Assembly: GCF_900105735.1 (NCBI RefSeq)
Contig: NZ_LT629793.1
Coordinates: 1,054,001-1,118,000, forward strand
Source of the DNA: Pseudomonas yamanorum
GTDB lineage: Bacteria > Pseudomonadota > Gammaproteobacteria > Pseudomonadales > Pseudomonadaceae
DNA: 64,000 bases
Direction of reading: 5' to 3'
In this document: positions 35,054 through 43,644 of the stretch, one piece after another
How positions within the stretch are numbered: the first letter of the stretch is position 1
Layout of the letters: every line of letters begins with the position of its first letter
Notes under the pieces: generated by a model
Told to the model about the DNA's origin: nothing
Seen by the model: only the letters and a program-made list of their open reading frames with translations
Database searches by the model: none
Made by a program: the position numbers and the translations under genes

Positions 35054-35099
35054 TCCTAGTCTAACGCAACAATCGAACCTCAATTGCCCCGAGGTGTTT

Positions 35100-36773
35100 A
35101 TGCACAACCGCCATGTCGTTGAATTATTGCCCTCGGGCAAATCCTTCGAAGCCGCCGACCAATTGCTGCTCGACGCCATGCTGGCCAGCGGTCTTGCCGT
35201 CCCCTTCTCCTGCCGGCGCGGCGCCTGCGGGTCGTGCAAGGTCAAGGTGGTGTCGGGCGAGTTCCGCGAAAAGGTGCTCACACCCGACACCCCGGCGCCC
35301 TCCTACCCACTCGCGGCTGACGAGATGTTGCTGTGTCAGAGCCATGCCTGCAGCGATATGCGCCTGGAAATTCCCGGCTGGTCACTGGACACGCCAACGT
35401 TGGAAGTCAGCGCACAGGTGATCAGCAAGCACGCATTGAGCGCCGACATCGTCGAGCTGGTGTTGCTGACCGCCCAGCCACTCGACGTGCGAGCCGGCCA
35501 ATACCTCAGGTTTCGCCTCGACGATGGCGACAGCCGCTGTTTCTCCGTGGCCAATCTGCCCGCGCAGGACCAAGGCCGGTTGGTGTTTCATATTCGCCAG
35601 GTCCCCGGCGGGCTATTTTCCGAACGCATCCTGCCGACCCTGCAAGTGGGCGATGCGGTGAAACTCGAAGGCCCCGTAGGCGCCTGCACCTGGCAACACG
35701 ACGATGAGCGCCCTGTTGTGCTGTTCGCCACCGGGACCGGTTATGCCGGCATCAAGCCCTTGTTGCTGACGGCCCTGGCCCGCCAGGCCGAAGTCACCCT
35801 GTATTGGGGGAACTCGTCGCCGGCGGACTTCTACGACGCTGAGTTTCTCGAGCGCGTCAGCCAGGCACATCCACGCTTTCACTGGCATCGAGTGCAGTCG
35901 GTAGACGCCCGCGTGCAACAGGTCGCGCTGACACAGCCCCACCACTGGGCGGAGAGCCAGATCTATGCCTGCGGCAACAGCAAGATGATCAGCCAAGTCC
36001 GCGAAACCTGTCTGGCAACGGGCGCCCAGGCTCATCGTTTTGTTGCCGAAGCCTTCGTCCCCAGCGGCGCATTGACCCAGGCGGAGTCGCTCAACACGCG
36101 CCACCCGGTGCTGGAAAAAGTCGGCCCGCGCTACTCGCTGGACGGCATGCTTGCTGCCCGCGAGCAGACGGTAAGAGCCCTGGCCGCCATCGCCGACCAA
36201 TTGAAAGTCGGCATGACCACCGCGCAAGCCCTCGACATGGCCAGTCAAACCTTGCAGGCCATGGGCGCGTCCCACACCTGGCACCCCACCTATATCCGCT
36301 TTGGCGACGACACCATCCGCACACCGCGCCAAGGCATCGACCCGCAACGCAAGCTGCGCGCCACCGACATCGCCGTGGTCGACCTTGGCCCGGTTTGGGA
36401 TGGCTATGAAGGCGATTATGGCGACACCTTCGTCTTCGGCGAGCACCGGTTGCACGACGCCTGCGTGAAGGCACTGCATGAAGTGTTCGACGAAACCCGC
36501 GACGCCTGGCACCACGGGCTGACCGGACGCGAGCTGTATGACTTCGCTGAGGGTAGCGCCCTCTCCAAGGGCTGGCGCCTTGAGCGCAACCTGGCAGGAC
36601 ACCGCATCGCCGACTTCCCGCATGCCCTGTTCGGGCAGGACAAGCTGGCTGAGGTCGAGATCGTACCGAGCGAGATGGTCTGGGTTTTGGAGATTCAGCT
36701 GTGCCATCCCACACAACCGATCGGGGCGTTCTTCGAGGATATTTTGATTGGCGAGGCCAGCGGAGGCGTGTAG
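35100..36773 (+). CDS. Fusion of [2Fe-2S]/FAD/NAD(P) reductase with M24 peptidase-like domain
   Basis: 557 residues from ATG 35100 (GAGG six bases upstream). Residues 1-85 are a plant-type ferredoxin with C38, C43, C46 and C79 (CRRGACGSC...C). About 95-325 are an oxygenase-type reductase: RCFSVANLP for FAD, FATGTGYAGIKPLL for NAD(P), YACGNSKMISQV. From about 335 an M24 'pita-bread' domain follows with all five metal ligands: D428 (VVDLGP), D439 (EGDYGDTF), H501 (AGHRIADFPH), E531 (VLEIQL) and E546 (FFEDIL); the 11-residue D-D spacing equals that of methionine aminopeptidase. There is no frame break. The reaction is unknown, and I know of no described enzyme with this layout. Confidence 0.9.
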   Translation: MHNRHVVELLPSGKSFEAADQLLLDAMLASGLAVPFSCRRGACGSCKVKVVSGEFREKVLTPDTPAPSYPLAADEMLLCQSHACSDMRLEIPGWSLDTPTLEVSAQVISKHALSADIVELVLLTAQPLDVRAGQYLRFRLDDGDSRCFSVANLPAQDQGRLVFHIRQVPGGLFSERILPTLQVGDAVKLEGPVGACTWQHDDERPVVLFATGTGYAGIKPLLLTALARQAEVTLYWGNSSPADFYDAEFLERVSQAHPRFHWHRVQSVDARVQQVALTQPHHWAESQIYACGNSKMISQVRETCLATGAQAHRFVAEAFVPSGALTQAESLNTRHPVLEKVGPRYSLDGMLAAREQTVRALAAIADQLKVGMTTAQALDMASQTLQAMGASHTWHPTYIRFGDDTIRTPRQGIDPQRKLRATDIAVVDLGPVWDGYEGDYGDTFVFGEHRLHDACVKALHEVFDETRDAWHHGLTGRELYDFAEGSALSKGWRLERNLAGHRIADFPHALFGQDKLAEVEIVPSEMVWVLEIQLCHPTQPIGAFFEDILIGEASGGV

Positions 36774-36858
36774 TGACGGGCCGTACGGTGGACCCGGTGA
36801 GTCCAGAGCGGTAACGTTATCCGGGCATTATCACCTCAGCAAAAAGGGAGTTTGCATC

Positions 36859-37077
36859 ATGACCGACGATACAAAAACAAAAGGGCCAGCGTCGTACTTC
36901 CCCTCCATCGAAAAAAACTATGGGCAGCCCATTAGCCACTGGCTGGATCTGCTCAAGGCCGCCAGTTCCAGGAAGCATATGGAGCTTGTGGCCTTGCTCA
37001 AGACTGAACACGGCATGGGCCATGGTCACGCCAATGCGTTGGTTGCGTACTTTTTGGCGGCTGAAAAAGGCAATTGA
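36859..37077 (+). CDS. DUF4287-like small protein
   Basis: 72 residues from ATG 36859, which is preceded by AAAGGGAG. The sequence FPSIEKNYGQPISHWLDLLK followed by HMELVALLKTEHGMGHGHAN and ALVAYFLA is the DUF4287 pattern (YPxIEKxxGxPxxxWxxll, then LK.xHg.GHg.AnaLV). Function unknown. It stands alone, 85 bases after the fusion gene. Confidence 0.85.
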   Translation: MTDDTKTKGPASYFPSIEKNYGQPISHWLDLLKAASSRKHMELVALLKTEHGMGHGHANALVAYFLAAEKGN

Positions 37078-37105
37078 TCCACCTCCCGGCGGGCGGTGAA
37101 CGCGC

Positions 37106-37609
37106 CTACCCGCCGGGCGTTGCGGCTGTCTCTTGCAGCGTTCGTTTAAGTCGTCGTAGGTGAGCATTCACGATGAGTTTGTGCGCTGGCCCCACCAGCA
37201 GCATGTAGAGGCGCCCATAGGTGTTATGGGTGACAACCGACGAGGTGATCGTGAGTACACGGTCAGCGATTGAAAGGCAGATCATCACATCCAGATGCCG
37301 GTCACGCTCGGTCAGCACCAGCATGTCGGGCGCGCTGCGTTCCACCAGGAAGAAGTCCAGCCGGTCGCCGACCTGCACAGCCTCGCGCAAGGTGCCGGAG
37401 AACCCACCGATACGCTTCACATCAAACAGCGAGGAAATGGCATCCCTGATTCGGAAAGCCACCTGCATCAACGGCCCCGGTTCGCCGGTCATGATGTTCC
37501 AGGCATCCAGCGCGGTGATTTCAGTAGGCAGCGGGGCTGACCGGGTGTCGTAGTAATCAAGCTCTGACGGTGCACGCAGCGTGTGAACAACATCGGTAGT
37601 CGTCAACAT
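37106..37609 (-). CDS. DUF2867 family protein
   Basis: A 167-residue soluble protein with the DUF2867 blocks DYYDTRSAPLPTEITALDAW, a middle VAFRIRDAISSLFDVKRIGG and the C-terminal HNTYGRLYMLLVGPAHKLIV. The family often occurs with nucleoside-diphosphate-sugar epimerase-like proteins; function is not known. It begins 20 bases after the end of the VOC protein gene on the same strand, so the two are probably one transcript. Confidence 0.85.
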   Translation of the reverse strand: MLTTTDVVHTLRAPSELDYYDTRSAPLPTEITALDAWNIMTGEPGPLMQVAFRIRDAISSLFDVKRIGGFSGTLREAVQVGDRLDFFLVERSAPDMLVLTERDRHLDVMICLSIADRVLTITSSVVTHNTYGRLYMLLVGPAHKLIVNAHLRRLKRTLQETAATPGG

Positions 37610-37629
37610 TATCTTCCCTGAATGCTCGG

Positions 37630-38007
37630 TTAGAGCGGCTGACCTACATCAATACGATTCCCGTCCGGGTCTTCGAACACAAACGCCCGCAACCCGTAAT
37701 CCTGGTCTTTGAGGCGCTTGATGATCCTCACTCCATGCTGCACGCAAGCGGCGTGCAGCCTGTCGACATCCGCCACCATCAGATGGGCAATCGCGAAAGC
37801 GGCGGCTGGGTGGTTGGGTTGCAAGGTCAAATGCAGCTCACCCTGGTCGCGTTTCAGAATCATGAAGCCGACCGGGTTTCCGTTTTCGAAGGTTTTCGTA
37901 AACCCCAGGACCCTGGTGTAAAAATTATGGGCCCTGCCCATGTCCTTTACGGGAAGCGTTACTGCAATTCGTCCGAAACGGACGCCATGATCAACGACTG
38001 CGCTCAT
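37630..38007 (-). CDS. VOC (glyoxalase/bleomycin-resistance) superfamily protein
   Basis: A 125-residue single-module VOC protein with the two beta-alpha-beta-beta-beta halves. It begins RFGRIAVTLPVKDMGRAHNF with YTRVLGFTKTFENG, and ends DYGLRAFVFEDPDGNRIDVG, where the glutamate/aspartate region supplies metal ligands. It could be an isomerase, dioxygenase or drug-binding protein. The DUF2867 gene follows. Confidence 0.88.
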   Translation of the reverse strand: MSAVVDHGVRFGRIAVTLPVKDMGRAHNFYTRVLGFTKTFENGNPVGFMILKRDQGELHLTLQPNHPAAAFAIAHLMVADVDRLHAACVQHGVRIIKRLKDQDYGLRAFVFEDPDGNRIDVGQPL

Positions 38008-38252
38008 CGCAGAACCTCAACGTGCAAGCACCATGACACCTGCCAGGCGGTGCTGGTGAGTGTGAGGCGCCTTGCCAAACCTGAAGGGGCAGGACGGTGC
38101 CTGCGAGGCAGAGGTTATTTTGCGCAGCTACTGAAGTAAAGAGAGATACGAGGGTCGCTGCAGGACAATGATCAGCAGGCGGTTGTTCAGCTACGATTGC
38201 TCGGAGCTGGACCTGAGCCCAAAACCAGCAAGATTGATCAAGCGAACTGAAA

Positions 38253-38285
38253 GGGGGCGAAGCGCATGCGTTTATTCTCGCCCCC
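38253..38285 (-). terminator. Hairpin terminator of the 38302-39543 transporter gene
   Basis: GGGGGCGA (38253) pairs with TCGCCCCC (38278). On the minus strand it is followed by TTTCAG, 16 bases after the stop codon of the transporter gene. Confidence 0.65.
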
Positions 38286-38301
38286 TGCCTCTAACACGGT
38301 T

Positions 38302-39543
38302 TCAGAGATGAAACACCGGCCCCGCCTCTGCACCTTGTGGAGGCGCTTCTACCTTCACCCTCAACGCAATCAACACTGCCGCCAGCAGCATCAAGATACC
38401 TGCCGCGACAAACACACCGTCGATACCACTGAAGCTGAACATCGCACCGCCCGCCGCCGCACCCGCTGCAATCGCAGACTGCACCGAAGCCACCACCATG
38501 CCGCCGGCACTTTCGGCCTGATCAGGCACTGCCCGTGCAACCCAGTTTGACCAGGCCACCGGCACGCCGCCAAACGCCAGGCCCCAGAGCATCAACAACC
38601 ACACCTGGCCCGTCACCGTCGCCGGCAACAGCGCCAGGGCGAGTGCTGCCACACCGACCAGGGCCGGCATCAACACCAAGGTGCCGCGCGGCAGACGCAC
38701 CAGCAGCCACCCGGCCAGCAGCGTGCCGGCGAAGTTTGCAACGCCGAAACCCAGCAACATCAACGCCAGCCCTTCGGCGCCGACGCCGGTGGTGCTTTCC
38801 AGGAATGGCCGGATGTAGGTGAACAACGCAAAGTGTCCGGTATGCACCAGCACACATCCCGACATGCCCACGGCAATGCCTGGACGCAGCAGCACCTCAA
38901 GCACTGTTTTCAAGCGTGCCGTCCGGCGGGGTGCAAGTGGCGGCAGGGTGAATAGCTGGAACACCAGGGTCACGCCGCCCACTGCGGCAGCCGCCAAGAA
39001 AGCGCTGCGCCATCCGTACAGCCCACCTAAAAAGCTGCCCAGCGGCACCGCCACCACCGTGCCCACCGCGATGCCGCTGAAGATGATCGACAGGGCACGC
39101 GGCAGCAACGCCGCCGGTACAAGCCGCATCGCCACCGCCGCCGCCATGCTCCAGAAGCCACCCAGTGCGATGCCCAACAGGATACGCATCAGCAGCAACA
39201 CCGTGAGGCTCGACGAGACCGCCACCAGCAGGTTGGAACAGATCATCAATGCGCTGAAGCACAGCAACACCACGCGGCGGTCGATCCCGCGGGTCAGGCC
39301 CGGCACCAGCAACCCGGCGAACAAGGCGACCACCGCCGTGACGGTCACCGCCTGCCCTGCCAAGGCTTCCGAAACACCCAGCTCGGCTGCCATCGGCGTC
39401 AACAGGCTGGCCGGCAGGTACTCCGCGGTCAGCAATCCGAACACGCCCATCGCCAACGAAAACACCGCCATCCAGGCCGGCGTCGCGGGCGCTACATCTG
39501 CACCGGTTACGGCGTCACACACACAACTGCTCATCACGGTCAT
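38302..39543 (-). CDS. MFS transporter, DHA1 type (AraJ/NepI-like)
   Basis: A 413-residue, 12-helix exporter. It has AVFSLAMGVFGLLTAEYLPA at the start (the GLTTTEFxP-like helix typical of AraJ/NepI relatives), LLVPGLTRGIDRRVVLLC as motif A region, and LSIIFSGIAVGTVVAVPLGS as antiporter motif C region. It lies divergent from an AraC regulator gene, 52 bases apart, so it is probably induced by that regulator's ligand. The substrate is unknown. Confidence 0.9.
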   Translation of the reverse strand: MTVMSSCVCDAVTGADVAPATPAWMAVFSLAMGVFGLLTAEYLPASLLTPMAAELGVSEALAGQAVTVTAVVALFAGLLVPGLTRGIDRRVVLLCFSALMICSNLLVAVSSSLTVLLLMRILLGIALGGFWSMAAAVAMRLVPAALLPRALSIIFSGIAVGTVVAVPLGSFLGGLYGWRSAFLAAAAVGGVTLVFQLFTLPPLAPRRTARLKTVLEVLLRPGIAVGMSGCVLVHTGHFALFTYIRPFLESTTGVGAEGLALMLLGFGVANFAGTLLAGWLLVRLPRGTLVLMPALVGVAALALALLPATVTGQVWLLMLWGLAFGGVPVAWSNWVARAVPDQAESAGGMVVASVQSAIAAGAAAGGAMFSFSGIDGVFVAAGILMLLAAVLIALRVKVEAPPQGAEAGPVFHL

Positions 39544-39595
39544 CCTTCAAAAGTTATTGCGACCGGCAGTCTAGGTGCGACGATCGGGATGATCT

Positions 39596-40594
39596 ATGAT
39601 GCAAAATCTCGAATCCTTTACCGAAACCCCGGAAATGATGCCCACCGATCCGTTCGACCAGTCCTCTGACCTCATCAACGAACTGCTGCGCGGCATGCGC
39701 CTGCGGGGTGTCGAGTACCGGCGTATCCAGACTGGACCGGCGTTTGGCCTGGGCTTCCCGGCCAAGCCCGGGCACGCCTATTTCCACCTTATCGCTGCCG
39801 GTTGCGTCACCCTGCGTACCGAGGACGGCACCCTGTATGAACTGACGCCAGGCAATGCCGTGTTCATCTCCCATGGCGGTGCCCATGAGTTGCTCTCCAG
39901 CCCGGACGTGCCGGTACAGGACATCGACAGCTTCAACGCGGCAGCCCTCGGTGATGCGGTGTGTGCCGTGGATGCCCGGGCCGATGTGGCCGTGACGCAA
40001 AGCGCCCTGCTCTTCAGCGGCTGCATGGAGTTTGAACTGGGGAGTTTGCACGGCCTTGGCCGCCTGATGCCGGACCTGATGCTGATCGACGCCAAGGGCC
40101 AGCGTTATCCGGGGCTGATGCCGATCCTGGCGGCCATGGAGCGTGAAGTCAGCAGCGCCCGCATTGGCTTCGCCGGCATCCTGGCGCGCCTCGCTGAGGT
40201 GGTGGCGGCCATGGTAGTTCGGGGTTGGGTTGAATGTGCGTGCGGGAATGCGTCCGGCCTGGTGGCGGCGTTGCGCGACCCACGCCTCGCCAAGGCCCTG
40301 CTGGCGTTGCATCAGCAACCCGGGCGCGATTGGACGGTGGAGGAGCTGGCAGCGCAATGTCATACCTCACGCTCGGTGTTCGCCCAGCACTTTCAAACCA
40401 CCATCGGCACGCCACCGCTGCGCTACGCCACCGAACTGCGGATGCGCCTGGCCAGCCAGTGGCTGACGCTGGAACGGCTGCCGATCGAAACCGTGGCGCA
40501 GCGCCTTGGCTATAACTCCCAGGCGGCGTTCAGCCGAGCGTTCAAGCGCGTTACCGGGCAGCCGCCGGGGGCCAGCCGGCGACAGGCGATCTAA
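39596..40594 (+). CDS. AraC-family regulator with cupin sensor domain
   Basis: 332 residues. The N-terminal cupin half has GHAYFHLIAAGCVTLRTEDG and LTPGNAVFISHGGAHELLSS. The C-terminal double helix-turn-helix has VEELAAQCHTSRSVFAQHFQ and ETVAQRLGYNSQAAFSRAFK with RVTGQPPG. Two adjacent ATG codons begin the gene. Divergent from the MFS exporter gene, which it probably controls. Confidence 0.92.
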   Translation: MMQNLESFTETPEMMPTDPFDQSSDLINELLRGMRLRGVEYRRIQTGPAFGLGFPAKPGHAYFHLIAAGCVTLRTEDGTLYELTPGNAVFISHGGAHELLSSPDVPVQDIDSFNAAALGDAVCAVDARADVAVTQSALLFSGCMEFELGSLHGLGRLMPDLMLIDAKGQRYPGLMPILAAMEREVSSARIGFAGILARLAEVVAAMVVRGWVECACGNASGLVAALRDPRLAKALLALHQQPGRDWTVEELAAQCHTSRSVFAQHFQTTIGTPPLRYATELRMRLASQWLTLERLPIETVAQRLGYNSQAAFSRAFKRVTGQPPGASRRQAI

Positions 40595-40757
40595 GGGAGG
40601 CGGTGGTGTCAGGATCTGGAAGGCCAGGCTGGCCACCGTAAAGGCCGAAATTCGCAAGCTCACGGGCGAGACACCCGATGAATACCGTAAGGCAAACCTG
40701 GGGTAGCCATTTTGTCGGAGCTTTGCGGTTAGAGCCGAATTTATGACAAAAAATTCA

Positions 40758-40775
40758 TACAGCTAAACTGTACAG
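40758..40775. promoter_or_regulatory. Inverted repeat upstream of the MarR gene, candidate operator
   Basis: TACAGCTAAACTGTACAG holds ACAG/CTGT half-sites and overlaps a likely promoter about 35-50 bases before the MarR start. Assignment to MarR is inference from position only. Confidence 0.4.
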
Positions 40776-40804
40776 TTTTTCTGCACGCATGCTAACGTCC
40801 GAGC

Positions 40805-41254
40805 ATGAACAAACCCTCCATCACCTCCGAAACCCAATCCGCCGCCCTGGCCGCCGAGCTGCGCATCTCCCTGGGCAAGCTGATACGCCGGCTGCGGGAA
40901 CAGACCCATCCCAATGATTTCACCTCGGCCCAGAAGTCGGTGCTGCTGCGCCTGGACCGTGACGGGCCCAGCACTGTATCGGCCCTGGCCCGGGCGGAGA
41001 GCGTGCGGCCGCAGTCCATGCGCATCACCGTGGCCGGGCTTGAGACCATGAAAGCGATCAGGGGCAAACCCGATCCCAGCGATGGGCGGCAAACCCTGAT
41101 CGAGCTGACTCCCGGCTTTCGTAAGCACCTGATCGCCAGCCGGGCAGCCAAGGACGATTGGCTGCTGCGGGCGCTGCAGGAGCAACTGTCTGCCGAAGAA
41201 CAAGCTGAACTCGCGGCAGCGGTAAAGCTGCTGGAGCGCCTCGCCGATTTCTGA
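40805..41254 (+). CDS. MarR-family regulator
   Basis: A 149-residue winged-helix protein. The DNA-binding core is SAQKSVLLRLDRDGPSTVSA then LARAESVRPQSMRITVAGLE, with the wing PSDGRQTLIELTPGF. It heads a probable four-gene operon (gaps of 27, 2 and -4 bases) with an isochorismatase-family enzyme, a small membrane protein and an MFS exporter. TACAGCTAAACTGTACAG lies just upstream at 40758-40775 and could be its own operator. Confidence 0.92.
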   Translation: MNKPSITSETQSAALAAELRISLGKLIRRLREQTHPNDFTSAQKSVLLRLDRDGPSTVSALARAESVRPQSMRITVAGLETMKAIRGKPDPSDGRQTLIELTPGFRKHLIASRAAKDDWLLRALQEQLSAEEQAELAAAVKLLERLADF

Positions 41255-41281
41255 ACCTCTCCACCCGTTCGAGGACATCCC

Positions 41282-41845
41282 ATGGCCGTCACCTTGCTGG
41301 ATCCCAACACCGCGCTGATCATCGTGGACTTGCAAAAAGGCATCGCCGAATACCCGTTCATTCACCCCATCGACGGCGTGGTGGAACGCTCCCGTGCGCT
41401 GCTCAACGCGTTCCGTGAGCGCGGGATGCCGGTGGTGCTGGTCAACGTCACAGGCTTCGCCCCCGGGCGCACCGAGCGGCCACGGCGCAGCGATGTATTT
41501 CCACCGGGATGGGCCGACCTGCTGCCCGAACTCGATCAGCAACCCGGCGACATTGGGGTGACCAAACGCACCTGGGGCGCCTTCGCCAGCACCGATCTTG
41601 AGGCGCAACTCAAAGCACTCGGCGTGACCCAAGTGGTGATCACCGGCGTTGCTACCGGAACCGGCGTGGAGTCCACCGCGCGCCAGGCTTACGAGGCCGG
41701 CTTCAACGTGACCCTGGCCGTCGACGCCATGACCGACGCGAACGCCGAGGCCCATCACTACAGCCTGAACCAGGTATTCCCGAAGCTGGGGGAAACCGGC
41801 ACGGCGCAAGACATCATCGGTTTGCTTGAAACAAGGGGTGCGTGA
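41282..41845 (+). CDS. Isochorismatase-family hydrolase lacking the usual cysteine
   Basis: 187 residues with the family aspartate in IIVDLQKGIAEYP (residue about 16) and lysine in VTKRTWGAF. Where amidohydrolases have the nucleophilic cysteine (G-x-A-T-x-x-C-V-E-S-T-A), this protein reads GVATGTGVESTARQAYE, with glycine instead. That fits ether-hydrolase-type or cysteine-less relatives rather than nicotinamidases. It is second in the MarR operon, and a role in processing the compound that induces MarR is possible. Confidence 0.9.
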   Translation: MAVTLLDPNTALIIVDLQKGIAEYPFIHPIDGVVERSRALLNAFRERGMPVVLVNVTGFAPGRTERPRRSDVFPPGWADLLPELDQQPGDIGVTKRTWGAFASTDLEAQLKALGVTQVVITGVATGTGVESTARQAYEAGFNVTLAVDAMTDANAEAHHYSLNQVFPKLGETGTAQDIIGLLETRGA

Positions 41846-41847
41846 CG

Positions 41848-42177
41848 ATGCAATGGCATGAGCTGGTGTCTTACTTCTTCGGCGGCGTATTGCTCGCCAA
41901 CGCGCTGCCCCATTGCGTCAGTGGTTTGATGGGGCAGTCTTTCCAGACGCCGTTTGCCAAGCCGCGCGGCGAAGGGCGGTCTTCCTCGACGCTGAATGTG
42001 CTCTGGGGTTTTCTCAACCTGGTGATCGGCTACGTGCTGGTCTGCCGGGTCGGGGATTTCGACCTCAAAAGCACCGCTGATGTGCTCGCCCTCGGGCTTG
42101 GGGCCTTGGCGCTGAGTGTTTTCCTGGCGCAGCATTTCGGGCGCTTCAATGGTGGTCATCCCTCAAGGCCGGTGTGA
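41848..42177 (+). CDS. Small membrane protein in the MarR operon
   Basis: 109 residues from ATG 41848 (AAGGGG eleven bases before); a GTG at 41842 overlapping the previous stop is an alternative start. Hydrophobic segments are LVSYFFGGVLLANALPHCVS, TLNVLWGFLNLVIGYVLVC and VLALGLGALALSVFLAQHF. The family is not recognised by name, but the HWLPH-like start (NALPHCVSGLMG) is reminiscent of small conserved membrane proteins beside transporters. The next gene overlaps its stop codon. Confidence 0.75.
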   Translation: MQWHELVSYFFGGVLLANALPHCVSGLMGQSFQTPFAKPRGEGRSSSTLNVLWGFLNLVIGYVLVCRVGDFDLKSTADVLALGLGALALSVFLAQHFGRFNGGHPSRPV

Positions 42178-43397
42178 GTTCGATGGGCATTTTCCGCTCG
42201 CTGCGCAGCGTCAACTACCGCATCTGGGCCGCCGGCGCCCTGGTGTCGAATATCGGCACCTGGATGCAACGCACGGCCCAGGACTGGCTGGTGCTGACCC
42301 AGCTCACCCCGCATAACGCCTCGGCCGTCGGCATCGTCATGGCGTTGCAGTTCGGGCCGCAATTGCTGTTGCTGCCCTGGACCGGCTTCGCCGCCGACCA
42401 CTACGACAAGCGCAAGCTGCTGATCGTTACCCAGGGCGTGATGGGTGTGCTGGCGCTGATGCTGGGGGTGTTTACCCTGACCGGCATCGTGCAGCTGTGG
42501 CACGTGTATGTGTTCGCGTTGTTGTCCGGCTGCGCCTCGGCGTTCGATGCGCCGGTGCGGCAGATTTTCGTGGCGGATCTGGTGGGCGAGGCAGACTTGT
42601 CCAACGCCATCGCGCTCAACTCCACCTCGTTCAACATGGCACGCATGATTGGCCCGGCGGTGGCCGGTGTGACCATCGCGTCGGTGGGCACCGGTTGGGC
42701 CTTCCTGCTCAATGGTGCGAGCTTTTTCGCGGTGCTGGCGTCGCTGTTTCTGCTGCGGGTTTCCGGGCTGCACACCCGCCTGCGGGCGCTGCGCACCAAG
42801 GGCAGCCTGACTGAAGGCCTGCGCTATGTGTGGGCGCGGCCGGACCTGATGGCGATCCTGATCATGCTGTTCTTGATCGGCACCTTCGGCATGAATTTTC
42901 CGATCTTTATCTCGACCATGGCCGTCACCGTGTTCCACGCCGATGCCCGTGGCTATGGCCTGCTGACGTCGACCCTGGCCATCGGCACCATCGCCGGGGC
43001 CCTGATCGCCGCCGGTCGCGAGCGGCCGCACTTCAAGTCGCTGCTTTACGGCGCGCTGGTGTTCGGGGTGGGTTGTACCCTGGCGGCGATTGCCCCGAAT
43101 TACTGGCTGTTCGCCGGGGCGCTGGTGATCATCGGCGTGGGCGCCCTGACCTTCAGCAACACCACCAACAGCCTGATGCAACTCACCACCGAGCCCGCCA
43201 TGCGCGGCCGGGTGATCGCCCTGCGGGTGGGCGTGGCGCTTGGCGGCACACCGATTGGAGCACCGATAGTGGGTTGGGTGGCCGACCACCTGGGCCCACG
43301 CTGGGCACTGGCGGTCGGCGCCGCCTCCGGCATCCTGGCCGCCGGAGTGGCGGTGTACACCATGACGCGCAAGCTGGATCGGCCCAAAAATAGCTGA
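42174..43397 (+). CDS. MFS exporter, EntS-like (DHA3/MFS_3 group)
   Basis: A 407-residue transporter starting at GTG 42174, which overlaps the preceding stop (GTGA); ATG 42183 is an alternative. Family marks are SLRSVNYRIWAAGALVSNIG, TWMQRTAQDWLVLTQL, DHYDKRKLLIVTQGVMG (motif A) and AFDAPVRQIFVADLVGEADL with SNAIALNSTSFNMARMIGPA. This group exports siderophores and drugs. As last gene of the MarR operon it probably exports the compound sensed by MarR. Confidence 0.9.
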   Translation: MSSMGIFRSLRSVNYRIWAAGALVSNIGTWMQRTAQDWLVLTQLTPHNASAVGIVMALQFGPQLLLLPWTGFAADHYDKRKLLIVTQGVMGVLALMLGVFTLTGIVQLWHVYVFALLSGCASAFDAPVRQIFVADLVGEADLSNAIALNSTSFNMARMIGPAVAGVTIASVGTGWAFLLNGASFFAVLASLFLLRVSGLHTRLRALRTKGSLTEGLRYVWARPDLMAILIMLFLIGTFGMNFPIFISTMAVTVFHADARGYGLLTSTLAIGTIAGALIAAGRERPHFKSLLYGALVFGVGCTLAAIAPNYWLFAGALVIIGVGALTFSNTTNSLMQLTTEPAMRGRVIALRVGVALGGTPIGAPIVGWVADHLGPRWALAVGAASGILAAGVAVYTMTRKLDRPKNS

Positions 43398-43443
43398 TGG
43401 GCAACACAGCTCCCACAGTTGATCTTCGCAGGCTCGCACAGTT

Positions 43444-43578
43444 GATCGTTCCCACGCTCTGCGTGGGAATACATCCTGTGACGCTCCGCGTCACCATTGC
43501 GCAGGACTTGAACCTTGCATCGTCAGCTGGACGCAGAGCGTCCGAGACGGCGTTCCCACGCAGAGCGTGGGAACGATC
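43444..43578. repeat. Inverted repeat of the GATCGTTCCCACGC type
   Basis: The outer arms GATCGTTCCCACGCTCTGCG and CGCAGAGCGTGGGAACGATC are perfect complements. The inner hairpins GTGACGCTCCGCGTCAC and GGACGCAGAGCGTCC are separated by a longer loop than in the relative at 12737. It follows the MFS exporter gene. Confidence 0.88.
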
Positions 43579-43644
43579 ACCTCGACAGCTCCCTCAGTTG
43601 ATCTCTCGCGTATCATCACCCTCCTCGCTCCTCAAGGAATCCCC

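Noticed and set aside
40613..40706. Short frame ending IRKLTGETPDEYRK after the AraC gene
   Set aside because: It resembles the end of an AraC protein, but is too short and has no start or partner; perhaps a fragment.
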